Notes: a model not told the origin generated them from the sequence alone. A stretch of DNA of 64,000 nucleotides from G942493275 sp942493275 (GCA_942493275.1 OW818687.1:1054001-1118000); one strand, 5' to 3'; shown: positions 9,252 to 18,680, counted from the first letter of the stretch. A program made the numbers and translations.

Positions 9252-9746
9252 TCAGCCCAATACTGGCGCGCGGCGCGATGGCGCGTGGTGACGCACGGCG
9301 TTGAGCCGAGCAAGAATGTCATCGACGTCGGGGCGGGGACCCTCGTCGTAGAGCCAGTCGATGACGTCAGATGACGCACCCAGAGCTCCGAGCGCGACGA
9401 GGTCGTCGTCGTAGGCGACTCGAACCCTGAAACGGCCCAGCCCGTCGGTATCGAAGTCCCAGGAGGTCTCGCCTCGCAGCGAGCGGGGTGAGCCGGCGAG
9501 CGCCATGAGCTCGACGGTCACGTGCTCGAACAGGTGTGGCGTCTCGGTATCGGCAAGTTCGAGACGAAACGCGGCGCCGTCATCGTTCTCGCAGCGGTGA
9601 CGAGCGAAACCCGGCAACAGCTCGAACGCCTTTGCAGGCAGACCGGGGACGCTCGACGTGCGCATCATGCGGCGGTCAGGGACACTGACCACCGCCTCGA
9701 CGCGATCAGCGCCGACCTCGACGCGCTCGATGACAAGGACGCTCAT
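9252..9746 (-). CDS. Stand-alone protein resembling the cyanophycin synthetase N-terminal domain
   Basis: The 164-residue product has no enzyme motif of its own. It reads like the N-terminal domain of cyanophycin synthetase (CphA1). The order is LPGFARHRC, then a 20-residue gap, then HLFEHVTVELMALAG and a GET...Y...ALGAL segment. In CphA1 the corresponding EHVALELQ.LAG and GRTRET segments precede an ATP-grasp domain, which is absent here. The resemblance is from memory of the family and not from a search. The gene follows a 73-residue membrane protein gene by 7 bases and is the last gene of that operon. The T-box promoter starts just downstream. Confidence 0.7.
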   Translation of the reverse strand: MSVLVIERVEVGADRVEAVVSVPDRRMMRTSSVPGLPAKAFELLPGFARHRCENDDGAAFRLELADTETPHLFEHVTVELMALAGSPRSLRGETSWDFDTDGLGRFRVRVAYDDDLVALGALGASSDVIDWLYDEGPRPDVDDILARLNAVRHHAPSRRAPVLG

Positions 9747-9753
9747 CCGTGAC

Positions 9754-9975
9754 TCAGTCTCTCGTGGCCGAGCCGAGATAGAACGCGAACGAAGCCGCCA
9801 AGACCACGACGCCCGCCATTATGAGCAGGGTTCTGGTCGCGTTGTCCTCGACGACCGCCGCGACACCCTGCTTCGTCTGCACGACAGCGATGTCCTTCAC
9901 GGCCTCGGCGCGATGCTTCAGGTCCTCGACAGTGATCTTCGCAACGGGCTCTGGCCCGGCTGGGGTGGCGCTCAT
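9754..9975 (-). CDS. Small single-span membrane protein (73 aa)
   Basis: The product has 73 residues: a polar helical N-terminal part (about 1-46) and one hydrophobic span near residues 50-67. I do not recognise a family; it resembles the short DUF3618-type proteins that partner holin-superfamily-III proteins in actinobacteria. The ATG at 9975 overlaps the upstream stop by 4 bases and has a GAGGAG site, so the longer open frame to 10401 is not the real gene. Confidence 0.75.
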   Translation of the reverse strand: MSATPAGPEPVAKITVEDLKHRAEAVKDIAVVQTKQGVAAVVEDNATRTLLIMAGVVVLAASFAFYLGSATRD

Positions 9976-10328
9976 CTCTGCATTCTCCTCACCTTTGCCG
10001 TGCTGAAACCGGCTGCGCCCGCGATGAGCACCAGACCGACGACGAGCAGTGCGAGCGGCCAGCCGAGCCACTCGGCAAGCACAAGCAGGGCTGCCACTGC
10101 TATGAATGCGACGCCCAGCGCGAGCACGGCGGCCGCGGCCAGTGCGAAGGCGACGACCATGCCGGCCTGCTGCGTCGGCATGACGACCTTCTCGCGTACC
10201 AGGCCCTCCGTCTCCTGACGCAGAAAGTCCACGACCATCTGAAGGAGATCGGCCGCGGCATCTATAGTGGTGACCCTTTGAGCAGCGGGCTCCTCTTGCG
10301 GGGCCTCGGTCGGCTCGTTCTCGGGCAT
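9972..10328 (-). CDS. Holin superfamily III-like (phage holin family) membrane protein
   Basis: The 118-residue protein has an acidic Pro/Glu-rich start, an amphipathic helix (LLQMVVDFLRQETEGLVREK) and two adjacent membrane spans (about 57-80 and 84-107). This is the layout of the actinobacterial Holin-X family, PF07332. Despite the name these are chromosomal membrane proteins in most actinobacteria, and no phage genes lie nearby. It is the first gene of an operon with the 73-residue protein and the CphA-N-like protein, joined by a 4-base overlap. Confidence 0.8.
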   Translation of the reverse strand: MPENEPTEAPQEEPAAQRVTTIDAAADLLQMVVDFLRQETEGLVREKVVMPTQQAGMVVAFALAAAAVLALGVAFIAVAALLVLAEWLGWPLALLVVGLVLIAGAAGFSTAKVRRMQR

Positions 10329-10404
10329 CTGCCCTCCTAGTGGCTCGTTCTACGTTGGTAAGGTACCCCAAACGGCAGGTGGAACCGCCTTCCCGCCGCA
10401 CAAA

Positions 10405-10441
10405 ACAGGCGGCGCCGGAGGGACTCTCCCGCGCCGCCTGT
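10405..10441 (-). terminator. Strong terminator of the RlpA-like gene
   Basis: On the minus strand ACAGGCGGCGC pairs with GCGCCGCCTGT, giving an 11-base-pair stem, followed by TTTTGTG. It is 24 bases past the RlpA-like stop. Confidence 0.85.
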
Positions 10442-10464
10442 CATCAGGCTCTATGTGTGCGGGA

Positions 10465-11112
10465 CTACTTGCCGATCACCCTGTACTGCACGTCGCCCAC
10501 GCCGCCGAACCCGAGTGCCTTTGCGGTGCCGGGGCCCAGGTCGAAGGTACGCCCGGACACGTACGGCCCGCGGTCCTGCACAACTGCGGTCACTGAGCGG
10601 CCGTTGTACTTGAACGAGATCTTGGTGCCGAAGGGCAGCGAGCGGTGCGCGCACACCATTGAGTCGGGCTGGAGAGTGCCGCCGCCGGCCATCGTGTTGC
10701 CGTAGAAGCCGGGCCCGTACCAGGAGACCCTGGCGGTGCGCCATCCGGAACGGGAGCCGGACGCCTTGACGACGGTGCGCCTCGCTGCAGGCTTCACCGG
10801 CTTCGCCGCAGGCTTGACCTTCTTGGGAGCGGAGGACTTCTTGAGCGGCGCCATCAGCGCCTTCGAGGCGCCTGATGAGACCGACGTCACGACGACCTCA
10901 TCGAACTTGTCCTCGACCGCCACCTCGGGGCCGAGCGAGATCGCGGTAGCCGGGTCGACGCCCAGCATCGCGGGACCGGGTGCCTCTACCGCGTAAGCAC
11001 GCGCGGGGGGCAGGACGCCGAGGCCGAAAGCAACAGCCGTGAGTGAGGCGCCGGCGGCCGCGAGAACGGCCGCAACGGTCACGAATCGGGTGATCTGTTT
11101 AGTGGAAATCAA
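10465..11112 (-). CDS. Secreted RlpA-like double-psi beta-barrel protein
   Basis: The 215-residue product starts with a signal peptide or signal anchor (about residues 6-36). A Lys/Pro/Ala-rich linker follows, then a C-terminal RlpA-like double-psi beta-barrel of about 95 residues. The barrel shows ARVSWYGPGFYGNTMAGG, CAHRSLPFGTKI, DRGPY and FDLGPGTAKALG, which include the conserved aspartates of RlpA lytic transglycosylases. It should act on peptidoglycan outside the membrane. The start is TTG at 11112 with GAAGGA six bases upstream; the upstream ATG of the same frame at 11163 has no such site and would spoil the signal peptide. Confidence 0.88.
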   Translation of the reverse strand: MISTKQITRFVTVAAVLAAAGASLTAVAFGLGVLPPARAYAVEAPGPAMLGVDPATAISLGPEVAVEDKFDEVVVTSVSSGASKALMAPLKKSSAPKKVKPAAKPVKPAARRTVVKASGSRSGWRTARVSWYGPGFYGNTMAGGGTLQPDSMVCAHRSLPFGTKISFKYNGRSVTAVVQDRGPYVSGRTFDLGPGTAKALGFGGVGDVQYRVIGK

Positions 11113-11504
11113 ACGATGTCCTTCGGGTCGGGAACAGGGGTGACGAAGGCCCGGAAGGCGCAAGAGGTCATAGATAGACCCAGACAGCTGCTGTGATGAT
11201 GAGGGTGAGTTGCTGCCTCGCGTCCGGCACGGAGGCCCGAGGGGCCATCGTCGTGTGCCGCGAAAGCAATATGTTCTTGGCGACGGATCTGTGGTCTGCT
11301 GCTCGGTCTAACTGCGTCCGTCTCAAGCACGGACCTCGTCGGCCGATCCAACCGGGCTTTCATCGGGTAGAGCACCGCTCGCGCAGATCCTTCGGCCATC
11401 CCGGTCGTCGCTTGGCCGAACGCTAACGGGCTTCTGTCTCTTCAATGCCCCGCGGCAGTATAGCAGTTACGTTGCCATCCCGACAAAATGCGGCAACCGC
11501 CGCG
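11113..11504. other. Long intergenic region without recognised gene
   Basis: These 392 bases separate two minus-strand genes. A 96-codon open frame on the minus strand (11109-11399) has no recognisable domain and no good ribosome site. I looked for c-di-AMP, c-di-GMP and T-box leaders, which are common upstream of cell-wall hydrolase genes, and found no matching core. The length still suggests a structured leader for the RlpA-like gene. Confidence 0.4.
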
Positions 11505-14261
11505 TCACTCGGCGGTCGTCGTCGCCTCGACTCCGGCAAGCTCCGACAACACGTTGCCGAGCTCCTCGATGAGCGCTCCATACTCCGCCCAGTCGCCCGC
11601 GCGCTGTGCCGCGATGGCATCCTCGAACAGCTGCTGGGCCCGTGCCGCATCGGCGATCTTCCCGCCCGAGTCCGGCGTCGCGGTGCCCGACTCCTCGGCG
11701 CTGCCTCCGCCCTCGCCAAAGACCGCGAGCAGCGCCTCGACGAGCGAGCGCTTCATCTCGACCTTGTCGGAATAGGCGACGACGACCGTGGTGAGCTCCG
11801 GAATCGCGGTCTGCTCGGCTTGCAGGAAGATGGGCTGGATGTAGACGATCGAGTCCTCGATCGGAATCACGAGCATGTTGCCAAAGAGCACGGAGCTGCC
11901 GCGCTGATTCCACAAGGACAGCTGCGGTGAGATGACCGGGTCCTGGTTGATGCGTGCCGAGACCTGCTCGGGGCCGAGGATCACCCGCTCCTTGGGGAAC
12001 AGGTAGACGGTCCGCTCGCCGTAGTTGCCCGGGTCCGACGAGGTTGCCATCCAGCCGATCATGTTGTCGCGGTTGCGCGGCGTGTAGGGCTGGAAGAGGT
12101 AGAAGTGCTCCTCGGCGGCGCCCGGCAACTGAGACAGCACGAAGTACGGCTGCATCGGCTCACCCTGGCGGATGCCCGGGATCTCCCACTGGTCCTCCTT
12201 GTTGTAGAAGACGGTGGGGTCGGTCATGTGATACGTCCGGTAGATCTCGGCCTGGGCCTCGAAAAGGTCCTGCGGGAAGCGCAGATGCTCGCGCACGCCA
12301 TCCGGGATCTGGTCCGCATCGACGATGAGGCCCGGGAAGATGTCGCGCCACGCCTCGGTGATGGGGTCGGGGTCGAAGGCGTACAGGGTGGTCTCGCCGC
12401 TGTAGGCGTCGACAGTCACCTTCACCGAGTTGCGCATGTAGTTCACGTCGGAGTCCGGGAGGTACTCCGAGTAGGGATAGCGATCCGTCCACGTGTAGCC
12501 GTCGATGACCCACAGGACGCGTCCGTCCACGAGCGCGGGATAGGGGTCCGTGTCGAAGCTGAGGAACGGCGCGAGGCGTTCGAGGCGCGAGTCGAGGTCG
12601 CGTCGCAGGAGGACGCGGCTCTCCGGCGTCACGTATCCCGAGAAGAACACCTGGCTCGAGCCGAGCCTGAGCGCCCATGCGATCCTTCGCGCGAAGCCGC
12701 CGATCTCGATGCCTGCGGAGCCGTCGTATCGCGAGGTTGCGTTCGTCTCGCCCTGCGGATAATCGAACTCGTCGATCCCGTTGGCGTTCACGATGACGTA
12801 TTCGGTCGTGTCCTCACCAAAGTAGATGCGCGGTTGGTCGATCTGGAGATCGGGACTGCCGCTCGCCACGTCGCTGCGCACCTTGGGAGGCACCTCACCC
12901 ACGTAGAAGTGCGGAAGGCCGCGTGAGTCCGCCTCACTGACCGGACTCATGACGAGCCCGTTGCCGTGGGTGTAGACCACGTGAGTGTTGAGCCACGTCT
13001 GCGCCTGCTCGGCGAGCAGCGACGAGTTCATCTCTCGCGCCGAGACAAGCACCTGACGCCTGCGCCCATTGACCTCATACCGGTCGACGTCGACGTCCGC
13101 GAAGTCGTAATAGGGACGGATGGACTGGAGCTGGGTGTAGCTCTGCTGCACGACCTCCGGGTCCCACAGGCGGACGTTCGAAAGCGTGCCCTGGTTCTCT
13201 CGGATGTCATCGGCGGTCAGGTCTTCAGATGCGGGGAAGCTGGTTCCTTTGACCTGGTCGAGGCCGAACGCGCGACGCGTCATGTCGATGTTGCGCTCAA
13301 GGTAGGGCTCCTCGCGCGCGAACTCGTTGGGAGCGACGATGAACCGCTGCACAAGGCCGGGCCACACCCCGCCCAAAGCGATCGCGGCGACGATCCACAC
13401 ACCCAGCGTGATAGCCGGCAAACGCCACCCGCGGTAGCGAATGTTGAGCAGCAGCGCGAGCGCAGTGACGATCGATATCACGATGAGGATCCGATACGCC
13501 GGGAGCTGGGCGTGCACGTCGGTGTAGGACGCTCCCACCACCTGCCCTCGGGGCGAGAAGTTGAGGTTCCAGATGTCGATCCAGTAGGAGAACGCGCGCG
13601 ACGCGACGATGAGCGCGAAGAGAACCGACAGGTGCGCCTTCACGTGGGGAGCGAAGCCTTTGAGCCGTGCCCAGGGCTGGATCGCGCCGTCCACCAGATG
13701 GACCACGGCTGCCAGGATGGTAGTCAGGATCAGGACGTCAAAGAGCCATGAGTCGACAAGCTCGAGGGCCGGCAGGACGAAGGCGTAGAAGCTCACGTCG
13801 ACGCCGAACTGCGGGTCGGTGACCCCGAACGGGACCCGAGACAGGGCGAGCCTGAACGTCTCCCACTGCTGGGACATGCCCAGGCCGATGAACCACGCGA
13901 GTCCCAGCGAGCCCCACAAGATGAGCTTGTCGAGAACCGGCCCAAAGCCCGTCCGCATACGCTCGATGAACATCTCGAACTGGACGGGAATCGCCTCGGG
14001 CATGCCGATCGGCATCGCTCTTGGGGCGAGCTTGCGCGCCACGCGCATGTTCACGAAGAGCAGCAGGAAGCTTCCGACGAAGAACGCCGCCCCCACCACG
14101 ATCTGTGACCAGATGCGCGCCACGAAGACCTGCTCGTGGCCCAGCTCGACGAACCACAGGTAGTCGGTCCACACCGTCGCGGCCCACGTAATCAGGGGCA
14201 GTCCGACGAAGAAGATGACGGCTGCGGCGGCCAATAGAAAGCGGATTCGCCTTGATGCCAC
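11505..14261 (-). CDS. UPF0182 family large membrane protein
   Basis: This 918-residue protein matches UPF0182, a family common in actinobacteria and some clostridia and cyanobacteria. The N-terminal third has about seven membrane spans (residues roughly 6-28, 53-75, 110-130, 165-190, 205-225, 255-280 and 290-310). It also has the family's short motifs TDYLWFVELGH and YWID. A large extracytoplasmic domain follows, and the last 80 residues are polar and acidic. Its function is unknown. The start is GTG at 14261 behind AGGGGGAG. The HD-GYP gene ends 22 bases upstream, so it may be the third gene of the HEAT/HD-GYP transcript. Confidence 0.92.
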   Translation of the reverse strand: MASRRIRFLLAAAAVIFFVGLPLITWAATVWTDYLWFVELGHEQVFVARIWSQIVVGAAFFVGSFLLLFVNMRVARKLAPRAMPIGMPEAIPVQFEMFIERMRTGFGPVLDKLILWGSLGLAWFIGLGMSQQWETFRLALSRVPFGVTDPQFGVDVSFYAFVLPALELVDSWLFDVLILTTILAAVVHLVDGAIQPWARLKGFAPHVKAHLSVLFALIVASRAFSYWIDIWNLNFSPRGQVVGASYTDVHAQLPAYRILIVISIVTALALLLNIRYRGWRLPAITLGVWIVAAIALGGVWPGLVQRFIVAPNEFAREEPYLERNIDMTRRAFGLDQVKGTSFPASEDLTADDIRENQGTLSNVRLWDPEVVQQSYTQLQSIRPYYDFADVDVDRYEVNGRRRQVLVSAREMNSSLLAEQAQTWLNTHVVYTHGNGLVMSPVSEADSRGLPHFYVGEVPPKVRSDVASGSPDLQIDQPRIYFGEDTTEYVIVNANGIDEFDYPQGETNATSRYDGSAGIEIGGFARRIAWALRLGSSQVFFSGYVTPESRVLLRRDLDSRLERLAPFLSFDTDPYPALVDGRVLWVIDGYTWTDRYPYSEYLPDSDVNYMRNSVKVTVDAYSGETTLYAFDPDPITEAWRDIFPGLIVDADQIPDGVREHLRFPQDLFEAQAEIYRTYHMTDPTVFYNKEDQWEIPGIRQGEPMQPYFVLSQLPGAAEEHFYLFQPYTPRNRDNMIGWMATSSDPGNYGERTVYLFPKERVILGPEQVSARINQDPVISPQLSLWNQRGSSVLFGNMLVIPIEDSIVYIQPIFLQAEQTAIPELTTVVVAYSDKVEMKRSLVEALLAVFGEGGGSAEESGTATPDSGGKIADAARAQQLFEDAIAAQRAGDWAEYGALIEELGNVLSELAGVEATTTAE

Positions 14262-14282
14262 GAAGAACTCCCCCTTGTAGGG

Positions 14283-15734
14283 TTAGACGAAGTCGTCGAC
14301 TTCGATGTTGAGCAGCTGAGGGTCGATACAGCCGCGGACGCTCACTTCAGGAGCGGTGGTCAGGTCGATGTCGACCGGGTCGATGAAGTCGCCGGAGGGT
14401 GCCGCGATTATACGCACGACGGGGCGCATCGGATCGGCATCGCTGGGGTGCAGCACGACCGCGATCTCGCCGGCGGAGAGACGGACGACCGAACGCGGCG
14501 GATACACACCCATGAGCCGGATGAACAGGCGCACCAGCACCGGGTCGAGCGAGCTGCCGGAGCTCTTCGCCAGCAGCGCCATCGCCTCGTCTTGGACGCG
14601 CGCCGCCGAGTAGGAGCGGCGCGACGTCATCGCATCGTAGCTGTCGGCGACCGCGACTATGCGGCTCGTCAGGTGCTGGTGGCGGAGCGGCGTGCGCGCC
14701 GGGTAACCGGTCTTGTCGTAGCGCATGTGGTGCTCGAGGATCGTGACCACCGCGGACTTGTCGACGCCCGGCAGCATGGCGACCATCTCGGCACCGTGGG
14801 TCGGGTGTTCGCGTACGAACGACCACTCGTCGGGTGAAAGCGCCCCCGGTTTGTTGAGGATGTCGAGATCGACCGACAGCTTGCCGATGTCGTGCAGCAG
14901 CGCGCCGACGCCGAGCGAAGAGAGGAACCGGTAATCGGTCGTGATCGTCGAGCCGAGCGCGAGCGACAGGATGGCCACGTTGGCCGAGTGATAGAACGTG
15001 TACTCGTCGTAGTTCTTCAGACCGGTGAGCTGCAGCATCGCGTGACGGTTACCGAGCACGTTGTCGACGAGCGAGCGCACCGCGCCCTTCACCTTCGACG
15101 ACGACACGTTGCGGTTCACGCGCATCAACCGGTCGATCTCGCGCATGAGCGAGACCGCGCCGTTATAGGTGCCCTTGGCCTCTTCGATCGAGTCGCCGGC
15201 ACCGGTGTCTACGCGCTCGACGGCTCGCACGGACCCGATGGTGATGCTGGTGAAGCCAAGAGACGAGATCGCCACCTCAAGACCGCCCAGCCGGTCGATG
15301 TCGGCCATGTCTGCGCACAGGATCTTGAGCGCGTTGGCCAGCTCCTCGAACGTCGCGCCCCTGCCGATGGTGATCGAGCCCACGCCGATTGAAGTCATGT
15401 CGCGGACCAGCTGGTCGAACAGGACGCTCTCCTCGGTGAGGAGCTGCTCTCCCAGCAGGATCTCGCCCTCGAAGAAGCCGAGGTTCAGGTCGACGCCCTC
15501 ATCGTGGTACTCACGAGCGCCGTCGAGCAGTCCCTGTGCGCCTTCGAGCACCGCCGGGTGGTCGAGCGGGTAGAAGCGGGACGCACGGCGCACAGCGTAG
15601 AGCCGGGTCAGGACCGCACGGGCGCGCCGCACCTGCGCCTGCGAGTAACGCAGGCTGCCGGCCGGCAGGCTCTGCCCGACCTGCTCCGAGTCGTCGCCGA
15701 TCGGCTCGATCGGCCCCATCGTCTCGTCGGTCAC
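14283..15734 (-). CDS. HD-GYP phosphodiesterase-like protein with LYPP-type N-terminal module (locus 1)
   Basis: The 483-residue protein has three parts. The N-terminal module (about 40-185) carries FYPLDHP and is shared with the neighbouring HEAT protein and with the pair at 23.6-26.9 kb. An HD-GYP domain (about 245-410) follows, with YHSANVAIL, LLHDIGKL, REHPTHGAEM, EHHMRYDKTGYP and VADSYDAMTSRRSY. A C-terminal beta-rich tail ends VDIDL...IDPQLLNIEV. HD-GYP enzymes hydrolyse c-di-GMP or related dinucleotides. The canonical HHExxDGxGYP reads HHMxxDKTGYP here, but the metal-binding His/Asp residues are kept, so activity is plausible. The start overlaps the HEAT gene stop by 4 bases. Confidence 0.88.
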   Translation of the reverse strand: MTDETMGPIEPIGDDSEQVGQSLPAGSLRYSQAQVRRARAVLTRLYAVRRASRFYPLDHPAVLEGAQGLLDGAREYHDEGVDLNLGFFEGEILLGEQLLTEESVLFDQLVRDMTSIGVGSITIGRGATFEELANALKILCADMADIDRLGGLEVAISSLGFTSITIGSVRAVERVDTGAGDSIEEAKGTYNGAVSLMREIDRLMRVNRNVSSSKVKGAVRSLVDNVLGNRHAMLQLTGLKNYDEYTFYHSANVAILSLALGSTITTDYRFLSSLGVGALLHDIGKLSVDLDILNKPGALSPDEWSFVREHPTHGAEMVAMLPGVDKSAVVTILEHHMRYDKTGYPARTPLRHQHLTSRIVAVADSYDAMTSRRSYSAARVQDEAMALLAKSSGSSLDPVLVRLFIRLMGVYPPRSVVRLSAGEIAVVLHPSDADPMRPVVRIIAAPSGDFIDPVDIDLTTAPEVSVRGCIDPQLLNIEVDDFV

Positions 15735-17890
15735 CGCGCACCTCCCTGACGCACCCGGGTTATCGCGGACTCGGCCGCGGCCCTGAGCTCGCGGGCCCTT
15801 GCCGCACCGATGATGGAACGCTTGCCCGCGAGCGCTTCGAGCGTGGGCATCGCTTCGGTGGCGCCCAGTTTGCCGAGCGCCTCGATCGCCTCCACGCGCG
15901 GGGCGGTATCGCGGTTACCGCGGCCGTCACCGCGTGCGACCTGCTCCAGGTTGGGGATGGCTCCGCGCACGCCGGTCATCCCGAGGTAGCGGGCGGCGAG
16001 CTGGACGTTTTGCGCGTCGTCGTCCTCGAGCGTCGCGATGAGCATCTCGTGGGCGAGACGGTCGTTGATGCCCGACAGCGCGCGTACCGTCTCACGCCGC
16101 ACGCGCGGCTCGGGGTGCCGGATGGTCCGCTGCAGGTAGTTGAGGCTCGCCGAGCTCTTGGTCGAGCCGAGGATGCTCACCACGTTACGCACGACGTACC
16201 AGCGGGAGTCGCCCACGTGCTCGCCGAGCTCCTGCGTGTACTGCGACGCCATCCCGCTCAGCAAGTCCACCAACGCTTTGCGAGCCGTCATGTCCTGCTC
16301 GTCGGCGAGCTGGTCGAGCAGCGGTTCGATCGCCAGCGGGCCGAGTGCTTCGATGAGACGCCGCGCGCCTTCGTACTCGGCGGAGCCCGGACGGTACAGG
16401 CGAAGCGCGTTCGCCATCGCCTTGACGTCCTCGGTCTTCGAGAAACGGGTGATCGCCTTCTGCAGCCGCTTGCGCTGCTCCGGCTGGAGTTCGGGGTTCT
16501 CGGCGGCGGCCGCAAGTGCATCGGCGGAGTCTGCGGCGATGTCGATCTCTCCTCGCGAGATCAGCATGTCGAGCGAGTCCTCGAGCATCGACATCGTCGA
16601 CGCGAACTGGCTCTCTCGTGGGTCGATCGCGACCAGCGAGACGAGCGCCATGATGACGTCGCCGTCGGTGACGCCCCTGCGCGCCTCCTCGCGAAGCCTC
16701 GCCAGGCCGGGATCGTCCTCGGACGAGACGGTCCTTTGCGGCGCCGGGGCCATGTCCATCAGCTTGAAGATCGCGTCCGCCGGCCGCTCGGACTGGGCGC
16801 CGGCACTTGAGCGCTCGCGCACCGTCAGCCGGCTCGGCGAGGCCATCTCGAGCACCTCGCTCGCCACGCCCTCGGACATGCCGGCGCCGACCATCGCGGC
16901 GCCCGCTGCGGACACGATCTCATCGCGATCGGCGATTGAGATAAGCGCGAGATTGCGGATCGCACGCGCCAGGCCGTCTCGGGAGGCTCCGTCGGTGTCG
17001 ATCTCCTCCACGAGCATGCGGCACACCGAGTCGATGTCCATCTGGCGGACGACCGCGGCGAGCGCCTCGTTCGTGCGCGCTTCGGGCAGGACCTCCTCGA
17101 TCAGAAGCGAACGGCGCAGGCTCGGCTCGAGGTCTTCGAGCGCGGCGCCGAGCGACTGGATGAGCGCATGCCTGCCCTCGGGCCCGCCGACCTCGTATGC
17201 GATCTCAGCAAACTCAGCGAAGCGCTCGCCGACTCCCATGAGGTCGGGAAGGTCCCCGCTACCGGTGAACGTCGTGCGCAGGTAGTCCGCCACCGCGCGC
17301 GAGTCGCCGAGGAACCGGGCTACGGTCAGCTGATCACGCGGACGGCCACCGTAGGCCGCCGCAAGCATCTCGTCGATCTCTTTCCGGGTGAGCGGCGGGG
17401 CGGTCGCAGCGTCGGACTCCGTAGCAGCGAGCGCAGCGGCGTCGACGATGGCGACGTTTGCCTCGGAGACGGTGATGCTGGAGACCCCGAGGTCCCACAA
17501 CCGGCTCTCAAAGCCACCGGACGCGTCTATCTCCTCGGGCGTGTATTTGAGTATCGACAGAAGCGACACGATGTCTCGGGCCTCGGTGCCCGAATGGAAG
17601 CGCACGTCTGCGAGACGCCGGTTGTACAGCTCCTGCGCGAAGGCGGTGTAGGCGGGGTGCTCGGGAAAGATCGGGGTTTCGTAGTAGAAGAGTCCCGACT
17701 TCGAGATGGTCAACTTGAGCTCGGGCCGCTCGCGAAGCGCCTCGCGCAACACGGTGACCGCGTCTTCAGAGGTGTCTCGCGGAATGGTGCTCGCCGGCGG
17801 ATAGAGCTCGACCGCCTTCTTTGTGACGACAAGCGCCTTCACAAAGCGCTCGATGACCGCGGGCACCTTGGGCGCGTCGCTCTCTGCCAC
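15731..17890 (-). CDS. HEAT-repeat protein with LYPP N-terminal module (locus 1)
   Basis: This 719-residue cytoplasmic protein begins with a module of about 160 residues containing ELYPPASTIPR at 28-38, a SGLFYYE strand and a VSSITVS strand. A long helical middle follows, and about six HEAT repeats from roughly residue 500 to the end, with unit cores such as DSRWYVVRNVVSILG and EPRVRRETVRALSG. There is no catalytic motif; HEAT arrays bind proteins. The next gene is the HD-GYP protein with the same N-terminal module, joined by a 4-base overlap, which points to a complex. The GTG start at 17890 has GAGGAGG upstream. A paralogous pair lies at 23617-26906. Confidence 0.85.
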   Translation of the reverse strand: MAESDAPKVPAVIERFVKALVVTKKAVELYPPASTIPRDTSEDAVTVLREALRERPELKLTISKSGLFYYETPIFPEHPAYTAFAQELYNRRLADVRFHSGTEARDIVSLLSILKYTPEEIDASGGFESRLWDLGVSSITVSEANVAIVDAAALAATESDAATAPPLTRKEIDEMLAAAYGGRPRDQLTVARFLGDSRAVADYLRTTFTGSGDLPDLMGVGERFAEFAEIAYEVGGPEGRHALIQSLGAALEDLEPSLRRSLLIEEVLPEARTNEALAAVVRQMDIDSVCRMLVEEIDTDGASRDGLARAIRNLALISIADRDEIVSAAGAAMVGAGMSEGVASEVLEMASPSRLTVRERSSAGAQSERPADAIFKLMDMAPAPQRTVSSEDDPGLARLREEARRGVTDGDVIMALVSLVAIDPRESQFASTMSMLEDSLDMLISRGEIDIAADSADALAAAAENPELQPEQRKRLQKAITRFSKTEDVKAMANALRLYRPGSAEYEGARRLIEALGPLAIEPLLDQLADEQDMTARKALVDLLSGMASQYTQELGEHVGDSRWYVVRNVVSILGSTKSSASLNYLQRTIRHPEPRVRRETVRALSGINDRLAHEMLIATLEDDDAQNVQLAARYLGMTGVRGAIPNLEQVARGDGRGNRDTAPRVEAIEALGKLGATEAMPTLEALAGKRSIIGAARARELRAAAESAITRVRQGGAR

Positions 17891-17987
17891 TGACCCTCCT
17901 CAAATCCCCCGTGTGGGGCGGATAAGACCCCAGCGCTCACATTATAGGCATTTCGGCCGCGTCCGCTGCTCGCGGTATCATCCGCGC

Positions 17988-18680
17988 ATGGACCTCTCAC
18001 CCGACCGCGCACAGCAGCTCGTTCTCGCGTCGCAGTCACCGCGTCGGCGACGGCTGCTCGAGTGGCTCGGCGTCCCCTTCGCGACGACCGCGGTCGACAC
18101 CCCTGAGAGCCTCGACTCCCCGCTCGCGAACGACCCCGCCGCGATGGCGTCCTCGCTCGCCGAGGAGAAGGCACTCGCCGCGCGCGCCGAGGGTATCGGC
18201 ACCGACTCGCCGGTGCTGTGCTTCGACACGCTCGTGTTCCACGACGACGACCTGCTCGGCAAGCCGCGCGACGTGCCCGACGCGTGGCGGATGCTGCGCT
18301 CGCTGTCCGGCAGAACCCACCAGGTGGTGACCGGAGTGGCGATACTGTGCCCCGGTGAGGACGCGCCGCGGACCTTCGCGGTCATCACCGACGTGGAGAT
18401 GCGTGACCTCACGGACTGCCAGATCGAGGCGTGGATGGCGATGGGGACGTTTTTGGGCTGCGCCGGCGCCTACAACATCGAGGCACAGGTCGCCGCCGTC
18501 ACCGAGGACGAGTGCTACCAGAACGTCGCCGGACTGCCGCTGTGCCACCTGTATGCGGCCCTGCGGTCCCTTCCCGAGGGATGCGCACCCGACGGGCTCA
18601 CCGTCCCGATCGCGAAATGCGACGCGGTCCTGGGCCGCTCGTGCCGGCTCGGCCCCCGCGTGATCGACGGGACCGCCTAG
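17988..18680 (+). CDS. maf: Maf family nucleoside triphosphate pyrophosphatase
   Basis: The 230-residue protein shows the Maf start motif LVLASQSPRRRRLLEWLG, the EEKALAA helix, the aspartate in LCFDTLVFHDD, the GKPRD loop and the late QNVAGLPL motif. Maf proteins hydrolyse non-standard or ordinary nucleoside triphosphates to monophosphates in the cytoplasm and are linked to septation arrest. A C-terminal extension of about 30 residues with two extra cysteines is not typical. The ATG at 17988 sits at the conserved family start; the open frame extends further upstream but has no motif there. The gene is divergent from the HEAT gene across 97 bases and ends convergent with the methyltransferase, overlapping by 4 bases. 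Confidence 0.88.
   Translation: MDLSPDRAQQLVLASQSPRRRRLLEWLGVPFATTAVDTPESLDSPLANDPAAMASSLAEEKALAARAEGIGTDSPVLCFDTLVFHDDDLLGKPRDVPDAWRMLRSLSGRTHQVVTGVAILCPGEDAPRTFAVITDVEMRDLTDCQIEAWMAMGTFLGCAGAYNIEAQVAAVTEDECYQNVAGLPLCHLYAALRSLPEGCAPDGLTVPIAKCDAVLGRSCRLGPRVIDGTA

Noticed and set aside
11330..11390. A tRNA-like stretch, GGGTAGAGCACCGC, on the plus strand.
   Set aside because: No matching T-arm, anticodon arm or acceptor stem.
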